DNA from: Flagellimonas_B algarum
Lineage (GTDB): Bacteria; Bacteroidota; Bacteroidia; Flavobacteriales; Flavobacteriaceae
Direction of reading: 5' to 3'
Assembly: GCF_040513375.1 (NCBI RefSeq)
Contig: NZ_JBEVTG010000001.1
Coordinates: forward strand, 248,001-312,000
DNA: 64,000 nucleotides
A program made the translations under genes and the position numbers. A model generated the notes under the pieces. That model was given only the letters and a program-made list of their open reading frames with translations, was not told the origin of the DNA and did not search any database. Shown here one piece after another: positions 15,887-24,723 of this stretch (its first letter is position 1; each line of letters opens with the position of its first letter).

Positions 15887-16618
15887 TTATTTAAAGAAAG
15901 ATAATAACCCGGATTTTCTCGAAGCCGATACCGACAGTTCCTTTCCATTCGAAAGCACTACACTGCCGCCTTTCCCCTTTCGGTATTTGATGATTTCATT
16001 GACATTGACCACATACGATTTGTGGATGCGTGAAAAGGAAAACTCCGTCAAGGCATCTTCAAAATACTTCAAGGTCTTGCTCACCAAGATCTTGCGCTCT
16101 TTCAAATAGATCTCGGTATAATTATCATCAGCCTTGCAAAAAAAGATATCGGCCACATCCAAAACCTGAAATCCATCTTGTTGGGGAATGGTGATCTTAC
16201 CTTCGGCTTTTTTCAATTTCGAATGTAAAACCTTACCGTCAAGTGCCATTTCGCGCTTCTTGATTTCTTCAACATAGTCAACGGCCTTGATGAGTTCATC
16301 GATATTGATCGGTTTCATCAAATAATAAGCCGCATGACTGTTCAAGGCATCTTTGGCATAGTGGTCATACGCAGTGACGAATACCGTTTCGAAATTACGA
16401 TCGGGCAATTGATCCAAAAGATCAAAAGCATTGCCGAAAGGCATTTCAACATCTAGGAAAACCAGGTCCAAATCGTTTGCCTTGATCAATTCGACACCTT
16501 CCTTAATACTTGCGGCCTCACCCACCAAATTCACCGTTGGGCAGTATTTGTTCAAATAATTCGCAAGGATCTCACGGCTGTTCGCCTCATCCTCAACTAT
16601 GATCGCTTTTAGTTCCAT
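15887..16618 (-). CDS. LytTR-family response regulator
   Basis: A 243-residue cytoplasmic regulator. The receiver domain (about 1-120) has the acidic pair ED at 9-10, the phosphorylated Asp56 in VFLDVEMP, and FVTAYDHYAKDA with the conserved Thr and Lys region. The LytTR DNA-binding domain (about 140-243) shows FCKADDNYTEIYL and the FSRIHKSYVVNVNEI signature. It controls transcription on command of the partner kinase. Its ATG shares one base with the TAA of the kinase gene (TAATG), so the two are translationally coupled. Confidence 0.95.
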   Translation of the reverse strand: MELKAIIVEDEANSREILANYLNKYCPTVNLVGEAASIKEGVELIKANDLDLVFLDVEMPFGNAFDLLDQLPDRNFETVFVTAYDHYAKDALNSHAAYYLMKPINIDELIKAVDYVEEIKKREMALDGKVLHSKLKKAEGKITIPQQDGFQVLDVADIFFCKADDNYTEIYLKERKILVSKTLKYFEDALTEFSFSRIHKSYVVNVNEIIKYRKGKGGSVVLSNGKELSVSASRKSGLLSFFK

Positions 16619-18825
16619 TAGTCCTTTTTTAGGTTCAATACGACCAGGGTTCCCGTTCCGTCATCAAGAAGGTCTTCTATGGTCACATCGATCTTGTTCT
16701 TATACATATCGTTCAGAATGGCAATGCGCTTTTTGATGTTCCCCATTCCTTTCGATTTTTGACGCATTTGATTTTTGGTCTTCAGTGCCATGGATCGCTT
16801 TCTACCGATGCCGTTATCGGCAATTCGAATGCGTAAGATCCCAGCGTCGATCTGCTCGGCCTCGATCTTCAAATAGCCCTTTTCTTCACGATACCTTAGG
16901 CCATGCCAAATCGCATTCTCAATATAGGGCTGTAAAAGCATGGGCGGAATTTGGAAGGATTCGATAGCAATGGCGGGATCGATCTGTAGCTCATAATCGA
17001 ACTTGTCGGGAAATCTGGAATGTTCCAATTTCACGTAGAGTTCCAATAGATCCAACTCCTTGGACAGGGGGATGAAATCCTCTTCCGAATTCTCCAGCAC
17101 GGAACGCATCAAGACCGAAAAGTCACTCAAATACCGATTCGCGCTCCGCTCATCGCTCTTGGCTATGTAGTTGTTCACCGAGTTAAGGGCATTGAATATG
17201 AAGTGCGGATTCATTTGCGAACGCAGTGATTTCAAAGCCAACAGGTTATTGGCCAGTTTTTGCTGTTGTCCGCTTCGATAGAAAAAGTAGACGGCCATGG
17301 CCAAGAGGGCAATCCCCAATAAGAGCGAATAAATGACCCATTGTTGTCGCCGGGTGGTTTCTTCGAACAACTCCTGCTCGGTAACCGCCAAGTCGTATTT
17401 GCTTTGCGACAATTCACGATCTTGCTCCAATGAAGCGATCCTGTTCTGCTTCTCCAAGATGTCGCGATTCAATCGGGCGATCCGAGAGATTTCCTGCTCT
17501 TTCAAAGCATAAAGGCTGTCGACCAACTTGACGTAGGCCTGGTACGTGCTGAAGGCCCTATTGAAATCGCCTTGGTATTCATAAACTTCGGAAAGTTTGC
17601 GGGTAGCGTCTTTCTGAATGACGAGATCATTCCCATTGTTCGCCTGTACGATACTCTTTTCCAAATACGGGATCGCCTCGCTCAATTGATCTTGGGCGAT
17701 ATACGCATTGGCGATCTCATAATTGATTTTTTGGGAAGTAATCGAATCGAGACTGGAAATCCCATTGGAGGCAACGAACGATTTGTTGGGTAGTTTTTCC
17801 AAATCACGGAGGTTCTTTTTCCGCAGTTGGATTTCATCTTGATACCGATTGGAGCGTCGGTAAAAATCAGCTACTTTATCGCTTTCCTGAATCGCCCTTT
17901 CGGGGTTTTGCTGCTTGGAAAGTTCGAGGGAATTGTCATAATATCCTTCGGCCTCGATGTTGCGGTTCTCGGTGGCATAGGTATCGCCGATCTTCGAGTT
18001 CAAATCAATGATCTCTGAAGTGAATTGGTTCTTTTCGGCAATGGTCAGGGCTTCCCTGTAAAACCGTAGCGCCCTTTCCGTCTCCCCTTTCCCTAGCGCC
18101 GCGTTGCCTTGTCCTTCATACAAGCGGACACGTTGGGCCGGAGTCATTTTCTTAAGTTGGGTCAACCGGGCATATTCGGTTTCCGCCTGGTCGAATTCCC
18201 CATTGCTGACAAAGGCTTCAGCGAGCAACAAGGCCGTAGCGACCGACTTGCGGTTCAACAAGGCATCTTCAAGACTGGAAATGGCCAAGTCGTATTGCTC
18301 ATGGAAGCTGTAGATCTCACCCAATTTGGTAAAGGACTCCGACAGGGCCTTTTTATTCGCTTGTTCACCCAAGACCGCAATCGACCGGGTCACATAGTCG
18401 ATACTTTTTTTGATATCGGTTTTTTTATAGGTTTCCGCTGAATCAAGATACTTGGCATGATCCACCAGGGACCGGGTATTCGATTGGCGTTGTTTTCTGG
18501 ATACGGCATAATCTTCTACCAATACCAGAATATTCTCATCCGTAGTGATGCGATGGCGTACGGTTTCGAAATCGGGACTTTGGAAAATGAGCAAATCACC
18601 GATTTCGGCCTCAATGGCAAACTCCCCCAAGGCATTCGTGGTGGTAAATGCCCCCTTATCCGTTGTCACCTCGACCCCCGATATCGATTCGTTGTTTTCC
18701 TTACCCCGCACCGAGCCCTCGATGCGCAGTGGATCCGGAGTAGCCGGATGCTGTGCGAAAACCGGGCTAAACAGCAGCAGCAAGAACGCCAATAGGCCCC
18801 AGGTATGGGATTTGAATTCGAACAT
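16618..18825 (-). CDS. LytS-type sensor histidine kinase with carboxypeptidase-like and TPR sensory region
   Basis: A 735-residue inner-membrane kinase. The signal peptide (to about 24) precedes a CarboxypepD_reg-like beta-sandwich (about 34-105, SGVEVTTDKGAFTTTNALGEF), then a long periplasmic array of TPR helices (about 125-450) and a coiled segment. One membrane helix lies near 508-528 (VIYSLLLGIALLAMAVYFFY). The His_kinase domain has NPHFIFNALNSV with the phospho-acceptor His541, followed by a HATPase domain with ENAIWHGLRY (N box) and IADNGIGRKRS (G box). TPR-plus-LytS kinases are frequent in Bacteroidetes; the beta-sandwich in front is less usual. The signal is unknown. Start: ATG at 18825. 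Confidence 0.94.
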   Translation of the reverse strand: MFEFKSHTWGLLAFLLLLFSPVFAQHPATPDPLRIEGSVRGKENNESISGVEVTTDKGAFTTTNALGEFAIEAEIGDLLIFQSPDFETVRHRITTDENILVLVEDYAVSRKQRQSNTRSLVDHAKYLDSAETYKKTDIKKSIDYVTRSIAVLGEQANKKALSESFTKLGEIYSFHEQYDLAISSLEDALLNRKSVATALLLAEAFVSNGEFDQAETEYARLTQLKKMTPAQRVRLYEGQGNAALGKGETERALRFYREALTIAEKNQFTSEIIDLNSKIGDTYATENRNIEAEGYYDNSLELSKQQNPERAIQESDKVADFYRRSNRYQDEIQLRKKNLRDLEKLPNKSFVASNGISSLDSITSQKINYEIANAYIAQDQLSEAIPYLEKSIVQANNGNDLVIQKDATRKLSEVYEYQGDFNRAFSTYQAYVKLVDSLYALKEQEISRIARLNRDILEKQNRIASLEQDRELSQSKYDLAVTEQELFEETTRRQQWVIYSLLLGIALLAMAVYFFYRSGQQQKLANNLLALKSLRSQMNPHFIFNALNSVNNYIAKSDERSANRYLSDFSVLMRSVLENSEEDFIPLSKELDLLELYVKLEHSRFPDKFDYELQIDPAIAIESFQIPPMLLQPYIENAIWHGLRYREEKGYLKIEAEQIDAGILRIRIADNGIGRKRSMALKTKNQMRQKSKGMGNIKKRIAILNDMYKNKIDVTIEDLLDDGTGTLVVLNLKKD

Positions 18826-19019
18826 AGGATAAACTTAGTGGAATTCGTGCGCACAAAAAAATCGCTACCTGCCCAGAACGGCCATTTTACGGTGTATTTC
18901 AGGCATTTCTCGAAGCGAGGCCCACCCATGGCTCATCGAAAAGGCGCGCTTGCTCATTTTAAGTGGAAAAGCATGCGACACACCCCTAGTTTTATCCCGT
19001 AAAACAAAAAAATAAGCAA

Positions 19020-20180
19020 ATGAAAAATGCAACGAAATTCTTGATACCCGTATTACTGTTCACGGCGATGACCGCAATAGGAGCTGATGCGGACGGCACA
19101 CCCAAGCACGCCACAACCAACATCAAAACGGAAACGGAGGCAAAATCCCAGTTTGTCAAAATCGCCCTCTTATTGGACACCAGTAACAGTATGGACGGAC
19201 TCATCGACCAGGCAAAAAGCCAACTTTGGGATATCGTCAATGAGTTCACCCACGCCCGATGCGGCAATGCCACGCGCCCCGAACTACAGATCGCCCTCTA
19301 CGAGTATGGCAACGACGACCTAGCATCACGTGAAGGTTATATCAGGCAAGTACTTAATTTCAGTAGTGATCTCGATGAAATATCGGAACGGTTGTTCTCA
19401 TTGACCACCAACGGTGGTGAGGAATTCTGCGGTGCCGTCATCGATCGTTCGCTCAGGCAATTGGAATGGGGCAAGAACCCCGACGATCTGAAACTGATTT
19501 TTATTGCAGGCAACGAACCCTTTACACAAGGAAAGTTGAATTTTAGGGATGCGGCCTTGCAGGCCAAAGAAAACGACGTGGTCGTTAACACCATATTTTG
19601 TGGGAACTACGATCAAGGGGTGAATGGAAAATGGAAAGAAGGTGCGGTACTTGCCGGGGGCGATTATATGGCCATCGACCACAACCGCCAAGTTGTCCAT
19701 ATCGCCACACCTTATGACGATATCATCATCCAGTTGAATGCCAAGTTGAACAAAACCTACATATCGTATGGCTCTATGGGGAGGCAAAAAGCAGCCGCCC
19801 AGGCCGCCCAAGACAAGGAAGCCTATGACATTGCTGCCGGTGTTTCGGTAAAACGGGCGGTGAGTAAAAGCACGCGTCTTTACAAAAACAGTATGTGGGA
19901 CCTGGTCGATGCGGTCGAGGAAGACGAAGTCGAACTGGCCGAAGTTCCTAAAAGCAGCTTGCCCGAAGAACTCCGGAACAAATCGGAACAAGAATTAAAG
20001 GCCTACGTTCAAGCAAAAAAAGATGCGCGTGAAAACATCCAAAAAGAGATCCAGATCTTGAACAAAAAGCGGGAAGCCTTCATTGCTGAAAAGCACAAAA
20101 ACGAAGAAGGTGGTCTGGAGAACGCCATGATCCAGGCGATCAAAAAACAGGCTGCGGACAAGAACTATCGCTGGGAGTAA
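19020..20180 (+). CDS. Exported von Willebrand factor A domain protein
   Basis: A 386-residue protein with an N-terminal signal peptide (about 1-22). The VWA domain (about 44-230) carries the metal-ion-dependent adhesion site IALLLDTSNSMDG (DxSxS), a later conserved Thr in SLTTNGGEEFCG and the Asp/Glu region FIAGNEPF. The C-terminal third (about 290-386) is highly charged and probably helical or coiled (ELKAYVQAKKDARENIQKE). VWA domains mediate metal-dependent protein binding; the partner is unknown. It stands alone with a strong terminator, and the 194-bp region upstream (18826-19019) holds no recognisable gene or clear promoter box. Confidence 0.87.
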   Translation: MKNATKFLIPVLLFTAMTAIGADADGTPKHATTNIKTETEAKSQFVKIALLLDTSNSMDGLIDQAKSQLWDIVNEFTHARCGNATRPELQIALYEYGNDDLASREGYIRQVLNFSSDLDEISERLFSLTTNGGEEFCGAVIDRSLRQLEWGKNPDDLKLIFIAGNEPFTQGKLNFRDAALQAKENDVVVNTIFCGNYDQGVNGKWKEGAVLAGGDYMAIDHNRQVVHIATPYDDIIIQLNAKLNKTYISYGSMGRQKAAAQAAQDKEAYDIAAGVSVKRAVSKSTRLYKNSMWDLVDAVEEDEVELAEVPKSSLPEELRNKSEQELKAYVQAKKDARENIQKEIQILNKKREAFIAEKHKNEEGGLENAMIQAIKKQAADKNYRWE

Positions 20181-20196
20181 CCCATTGAGTGAGGCT

Positions 20197-20236
20197 GGCA
20201 AGTTGTCGGGCGTTCGTACCGGCAGCTTGCCTTTTT
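20197..20236 (+). terminator. Rho-independent terminator after the VWA gene
   Basis: GGCAAGTTGTCGG (20197-20209) pairs with CCGGCAGCTTGCC (20219-20231) over 13 bp, with two G-U pairs in the RNA, a 9-nt loop and a run of five T. It ends the plus-strand transcript before the converging PorP/SprF gene. Confidence 0.82.
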
Positions 20237-20243
20237 CAAGGCA

Positions 20244-21239
20244 TCAATAATTGGCCGCAGGACAGTAGCAATCGTAGCGGTTCTCCGCTTTCTCACCAAA
20301 ATCATACCCTAAGGTAATCTGGTGGAAGCCACCATTGTCAAATCGGATATCACCGGTTTGGTATGAATAATTGTAAGAGAACATGAAGCGGTTCACATTG
20401 ACCCCAACGATCGGTGTGAACAATTGCAAGCGTTGCTCTCCGAACTGGCCGTTCTGTTGAAACTGTGCCCCGTCGAAACTACGGCGGTAGGACAATCCGC
20501 CCCAAATGGTGCCGAAACCGACATCGCGATATACCTTGGCGTTGAAGTCAACGGTCTTTTCTTCGGTAAACTCGGTAAGTTGAAATAAGACTGATGGCTC
20601 GACCCGCCATTTGCTCCTTCCGAACACATACCCCACGGAGAACAAATACCGGCGTAAGTTATCGAACTCAGCAGCGGTATATAGATCACGGCCACTGCCG
20701 AGGATATTCAAAATGGCCGCATGGGCATAAAATTCCAAATAGTTGTATGAGGCCCCTAAATCGAGATTGAAGTAACTCGTGGTGTTCTTGGTACCGGTGA
20801 TGATCGGATCTGGAATCACCGATCGGAACTCCGTTTCATCCAAACTGCTCAGAATAACCCCTGCGCTCAACCCAAAGGACAATTGATTCAAACTCCTGAA
20901 GTCGCCGGCCAATTTCAAATGATGGGCATAGGTTCCCTTGAAACCCACTTGGGAGTGGTATCCGTTCGAGTCGTTGAACAAAATACCGCCGACCCCGCTG
21001 CGCTCCCCTACCCTGAAATGGGCATTGAAAGTCTGCAAACTCGGTGCTTCATCGACATTGAACCATTGCTTTCTCGCCGTTAGACGTACTTTGCCACCCT
21101 GTCCGATACCCGCCATTGACGGATAGACCAAATAATAGTTGTCTGATAAATAATCGAAGTATACCGGAATGCCTTCTTGGGCGCTGAGCCCGGGTCCCAT
21201 AAAGGAGGCCAAAAGCAATAGAGTTAGCAATCGTTTCAT
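20244..21239 (-). CDS. PorP/SprF family T9SS outer-membrane protein (orphan)
   Basis: A 331-residue beta-barrel protein of the PorP/SprF family: signal peptide (LLTLLLLASFMGPGLSAQ, to about 20), the family N-terminus with YLVYPSMAGIGQGGKVRLTARKQW, and late strands RFMFSYNYSYQTGDI and FHQITLGYDF. It ends with two cysteines (YDCYCPAANY), which is unusual for the family. Unlike the copy at 8499-9470, it has no OmpA partner or large cargo gene beside it, so its cargo is not evident. It is divergent from the NifU-like gene. Confidence 0.85.
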   Translation of the reverse strand: MKRLLTLLLLASFMGPGLSAQEGIPVYFDYLSDNYYLVYPSMAGIGQGGKVRLTARKQWFNVDEAPSLQTFNAHFRVGERSGVGGILFNDSNGYHSQVGFKGTYAHHLKLAGDFRSLNQLSFGLSAGVILSSLDETEFRSVIPDPIITGTKNTTSYFNLDLGASYNYLEFYAHAAILNILGSGRDLYTAAEFDNLRRYLFSVGYVFGRSKWRVEPSVLFQLTEFTEEKTVDFNAKVYRDVGFGTIWGGLSYRRSFDGAQFQQNGQFGEQRLQLFTPIVGVNVNRFMFSYNYSYQTGDIRFDNGGFHQITLGYDFGEKAENRYDCYCPAANY

Positions 21240-21339
21240 GTAGGCAATGGGGCTAAGTGTTAGTTATAATGTATGCGAACACATACTATAACGTCCTAAA
21301 TGTAACATTATTATGGCAATCGTTACCGTAATAAGTTCG

Positions 21340-21347
21340 TATTTTTG
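21340..21347 (+). promoter_or_regulatory. Possible -7 element of the NifU-like gene
   Basis: TATTTTTG matches TAnnTTTG and ends 15 nt before the ATG at 21363. No good TTTG is found 17-23 nt upstream, so the call is weak. It does argue against translation starting at the in-frame TTG at 21345, which lies inside the element. Confidence 0.3.
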
Positions 21348-21362
21348 CCCAAAATTCGAGCT

Positions 21363-22259
21363 ATGAAAGAGTACAACATCACCGTTGTAGCGACCAATAA
21401 TCCAGCGATTTTAAAATTCGAGACCAATCATTTTTTGGTCCAGTCGAATTTCGAATATAAAAACATCGACGAGGCCAAAAATTCACCCTTGGCCCAACAG
21501 CTATTTTACCTGCCATTTGTAAAGACCGTTTACATTTCAGGGAATTTCATCGCCATTGAGCGTTTCGATATCGTCACCTGGGACGATGTCAAGGATGCTG
21601 TAGCCCAACAGCTGGTCGAATATTTGAATGCCGGTGAACCGGTAGTCAATGAGACCGAACAACCCAAAAAAGTGGCCATTACGGTCTATGCCGAGGTTAC
21701 CCCCAATCCGGGTGTTATGAAATTCGTGGTCAACAAGGCCATCGTGCCCGCTATTTTCGAATACAAGAACATCGACGAGGCCAAAGATTCCCCGTTGGCC
21801 CAAGAGTTGTTCCATTTTCCGTTCGTCAAGGAGGTGTTTTTCGACAAAAACTACATCTCGATCAGTAAATACGAGGTGGCCGAATGGGAAGAAGTGAGTA
21901 TGCAGGTGCGGGAGTTTATCCGTGATTACCTCATGGATGGTAAAACGGTCATCGCGGAAAGTGCCGAACAAACAGCCAAGGCCGAAGCACAGGACGTTGC
22001 GGAGGGAAAGGCATACGACGACACCTCACTCCAGATCATCGATATCTTGGAAGAGTACGTGAAACCTGCTGTAGCCAGTGACGGGGGCAACATTTTGTTC
22101 CAATCCTATGAAGCCCAAAGCGGTACCGTGAACGTGGTACTCCAGGGCGCCTGCAGTGGTTGTCCATCTTCGACCTTTACCTTGAAGAACGGGATCGAGA
22201 CCATGCTCAAGAACATGATGGGCGATAAAGTCAAGGAAGTCGTCGCCCTCAACGGGTGA
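21363..22259 (+). CDS. NifU-like iron-sulfur cluster carrier with two N-terminal Nfu domains
   Basis: A 298-residue cytoplasmic protein that carries and delivers Fe-S clusters. It has two tandem Nfu_N-like domains (about 1-95 and 104-198) sharing FEYKNIDEAK, SPLAQ and PFVK motifs, and a C-terminal NifU domain (about 225-298) with the cluster-binding CxxC in GACSGCPSST. Standard Nfu proteins have a single N-terminal domain; the duplication is typical of Flavobacteriia as far as I know. I chose the ATG at 21363 over the TTG 18 nt upstream because the conserved domain begins right after it. Confidence 0.93.
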   Translation: MKEYNITVVATNNPAILKFETNHFLVQSNFEYKNIDEAKNSPLAQQLFYLPFVKTVYISGNFIAIERFDIVTWDDVKDAVAQQLVEYLNAGEPVVNETEQPKKVAITVYAEVTPNPGVMKFVVNKAIVPAIFEYKNIDEAKDSPLAQELFHFPFVKEVFFDKNYISISKYEVAEWEEVSMQVREFIRDYLMDGKTVIAESAEQTAKAEAQDVAEGKAYDDTSLQIIDILEEYVKPAVASDGGNILFQSYEAQSGTVNVVLQGACSGCPSSTFTLKNGIETMLKNMMGDKVKEVVALNG

Positions 22260-22329
22260 TTTTTGGGATTCCATTGTCCGATTTTTGTTGATAATTCGCT
22301 AAATTGAAGGAATTTAAAACACAAGAACC

Positions 22330-22530
22330 ATGGCAATATTAAAGGTAATCGAAGTCTTGGCCAACTCTAATGAGAGTTGGGAAGACGCTACGGACAAAGC
22401 AGTGGCACAAGCCTCCAAATCGGTAAAGAACATCCGTTCGGTTTATCTGAACGAACAGAGCGCTACCGTCAAAGATGGCAAGGTCGATGAATACCGCGTG
22501 AACGTGAAAATCACGTTCGAAGTAAAATAA
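22330..22530 (+). CDS. Dodecin, flavin-storage protein
   Basis: A 66-residue protein matching dodecin along its whole length: VIEVLANSNESWEDAT, AVAQASKSVKNIRSVYLNE and a final beta-strand YRVNVKITFEVK. Dodecins assemble into hollow 12-mers that bind flavins, in bacteria usually FMN or riboflavin, and buffer them in the cytoplasm. The Trp in SWEDA stacks on the isoalloxazine ring in known structures. It lies 70 bp after the NifU-like gene and ends before a terminator hairpin. Confidence 0.95.
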   Translation: MAILKVIEVLANSNESWEDATDKAVAQASKSVKNIRSVYLNEQSATVKDGKVDEYRVNVKITFEVK

Positions 22531-22548
22531 TCCCAATTAAAACATGCT

Positions 22549-22577
22549 AAAGCGTCCTATTGGGGGGCGCTTTTTTT
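22549..22577 (+). terminator. Terminator after the dodecin gene
   Basis: AAAGCG, an imperfect pyrimidine/purine stretch and CGCTTT form a hairpin followed by seven T (22571-22577). It lies only 17 bp before the start codon of the DUF255 gene, so that gene either needs a promoter within or before the hairpin, or relies on read-through, and the hairpin could act as an attenuator. Confidence 0.7.
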
Positions 22578-22593
22578 ATGCCGTTCGAACGCT

Positions 22594-24696
22594 ATGATGA
22601 AAATGAAACCCATATCCGTTTTGTTGTTTGTACTACTTCTCGGATGCGCCCAAAAGAAGGAAAAAATGGCCTACGCACATACCAATGCCCTGATCGAGGA
22701 GACAAGCCCTTATTTGTTGCAGCACGCCCATAACCCGGTCAACTGGGAAGCCTGGCACCCTGAGGTACTCGAACGGGCCCAAAAAGAGAACAAACCCTTA
22801 CTGATCAGTATCGGTTATGCCGCCTGTCATTGGTGCCATGTCATGGAAGACGAATGCTTCGAAGATGAAGCGGTGGCCCAACTGATGAACGATAACTTCA
22901 TCAACATTAAAATCGACCGCGAAGAACGGCCCGATGTCGATCAAATCTATATGGATGCCATCCAAATGATGACCGGCAACGGGGGTTGGCCCCTGAACAT
23001 CGTGGCCTTGCCCGATGGTCGACCGTTTTGGGGAGCGACCTATTTGCCAAAGGACAATTGGACCAAATCACTGAACAGTTTGATTGAACTTTATAACACC
23101 GATCCCCAACGCGTCGAGACCTATGCCAGTGACCTACAGCGGGGCATCCAATCGATCAATCTGGTCGAAAACCAAGAAGATCCCAATGCTTTCGACCTAG
23201 ACCAATTGCAGGCTTCAGTCACCAAGTGGACGACTTATTTCGACACCTTTTTGGGAGGTTATAAGAGCGCTCCCAAATTCATGATGCCGAACAATCTCGA
23301 TTTCCTTTTGCACTATGGCACCGTTCAAAAGGACGATGCGGTCTTGGAATACGTCAACACCACCCTCACGCGTATGGCGTACGGCGGCATCTTCGACCAA
23401 GTCGGTGGCGGCTTTTCAAGGTATTCGGTCGACACCAAATGGCACGTACCCCATTTTGAAAAAATGCTCTACGACAACGGTCAGTTGATCAGTTTATATG
23501 CCAAAGCCTATGCCCTGACCAAAAACCCGCTCTACGAGCAAATCGTAGCCCGTTCAACGGCCTTTGTCAAGGAAGAATTGCTCGATCCCAGCGGCGGATT
23601 CTATTCTTCACTCGATGCCGACAGCAAAACCGCCGAAGGCGCTTTAGAGGAAGGGGCCTACTATGTCTGGACCAAAGCTGAGCTCGAAGCTCTTTTGACG
23701 AGTGATTTCGAGTTGTTCAAGGATTATTTCAACATCAATCCGTACGGCTTATGGGAAGACGGGCACTACGTCCTCATACGGGACAAAACCGCCCAGGAAA
23801 TCGCCGACAAACATGGGGTCGCCCTTAACGAATTCCACCAAAGGATCGATAAGGCACTCGCTATTTTGAAAGCGGAGCGCGACAGCCGTGACAAACCCCG
23901 ATTGGACGACAAGATCCTGACCTCTTGGAATGGATTGATGCTGACCGGCCTGGTCGATGCCTATCGCTATCTCGGCGAGGAACACTATCTGGAAACCGCG
24001 TTGAAAAACGCCGAATTCATCAAAAACAACCTATTGCGCGAGGATGGCGGATTGTATCGCAATCACAAAAACGGCAGCAGTAGCATCAACGGGTTTTTGG
24101 AAGACTATGCCACCACGATCGAAGGCTTTATCGCCCTTTACCAAGTCACTTTTGATGACGAATGGTTGTTCTTATCGAAAAAATTGGCCGACTATGCCAT
24201 TGCCCACTTCAGGGATGCTGAAAACGGTATGTTCTATTTCACTTCCGATGAAGATGCTTCCCTGATCCGAAGGACCATCGAAGTAAACGACAATGTCATT
24301 TCGGCTTCGAATAGCATCATGGCCAAGAACCTTTTGAAGCTGCACAAGCTTTTTTCGAAAGATGGGTATGGGGCGTTGGTCGACCAAATGGTGCGCAACG
24401 TGCAATCCAACTTTATCGAAAACGGCCAAAGCTTTTCGAATTGGCTGCATTTGGTGCTCTACGAAAACCGCAATTTCTATGAAATCGCCGTTGTCGGTGA
24501 AGATATGGAGCAACTGGGTAAGGAATTGCACCGGGCTTATGTGCCGAACAGCATTTTGGTAGGGCATCGGAGTGAAGGTCGTATCGATCTTTTGAAGAGT
24601 CGCTATAACGAAGGTCAGACCTTAGTCTATGTCTGTATCGAAGGAAGTTGCAAATTACCCGTCACTTCGGCCGAAGCGGCCTTGGGGCAACTATAA
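22594..24696 (+). CDS. DUF255 thioredoxin-like lipoprotein (YyaL/SPATA20 family)
   Basis: A 700-residue protein. A lipoprotein signal (VLLFVLLLGC, Cys18) is followed by a DUF255 thioredoxin-like domain (about 28-190) with HAHNPVNWEAW and the active-site-like CHWC (78-81). The rest (about 200-690) is an (alpha/alpha)6-barrel resembling glycosyl hydrolases and N-acylglucosamine epimerases (YDNGQLISLYAKAY, SWNGLMLTGLVDAY). Family members are about 650-700 residues and usually cytoplasmic, with no firmly known reaction; a lipobox placing it in the envelope is notable. Start: ATG at 22594; a second ATG at 22597 would keep the signal intact. Confidence 0.9.
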   Translation: MMKMKPISVLLFVLLLGCAQKKEKMAYAHTNALIEETSPYLLQHAHNPVNWEAWHPEVLERAQKENKPLLISIGYAACHWCHVMEDECFEDEAVAQLMNDNFINIKIDREERPDVDQIYMDAIQMMTGNGGWPLNIVALPDGRPFWGATYLPKDNWTKSLNSLIELYNTDPQRVETYASDLQRGIQSINLVENQEDPNAFDLDQLQASVTKWTTYFDTFLGGYKSAPKFMMPNNLDFLLHYGTVQKDDAVLEYVNTTLTRMAYGGIFDQVGGGFSRYSVDTKWHVPHFEKMLYDNGQLISLYAKAYALTKNPLYEQIVARSTAFVKEELLDPSGGFYSSLDADSKTAEGALEEGAYYVWTKAELEALLTSDFELFKDYFNINPYGLWEDGHYVLIRDKTAQEIADKHGVALNEFHQRIDKALAILKAERDSRDKPRLDDKILTSWNGLMLTGLVDAYRYLGEEHYLETALKNAEFIKNNLLREDGGLYRNHKNGSSSINGFLEDYATTIEGFIALYQVTFDDEWLFLSKKLADYAIAHFRDAENGMFYFTSDEDASLIRRTIEVNDNVISASNSIMAKNLLKLHKLFSKDGYGALVDQMVRNVQSNFIENGQSFSNWLHLVLYENRNFYEIAVVGEDMEQLGKELHRAYVPNSILVGHRSEGRIDLLKSRYNEGQTLVYVCIEGSCKLPVTSAEAALGQL

Positions 24697-24723
24697 ACCC
24701 GTTTCATCCCAATTTAAACGAAC

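Noticed and set aside
18830..18837. TAAGTTTA as a promoter for the sensor kinase gene
   Set aside because: It ends only 4 nt before the ATG, so transcription would begin inside the gene.
18826..19019. Longest intergenic gap, checked for a tRNA, small RNA or small gene
   Set aside because: No cloverleaf, strong hairpin or convincing short frame with a start context was seen.
21271..21286. GTATG-N6-CATAC inverted repeat between the PorP/SprF and NifU-like genes
   Set aside because: Arms of 5 bp in AT-rich DNA are likely by chance, with no second copy or fitting promoter.
21345..21362. TTG at 21345 as start of the NifU-like protein
   Set aside because: It lies inside a possible -7 element, and the ATG at 21363 directly precedes the conserved domain.
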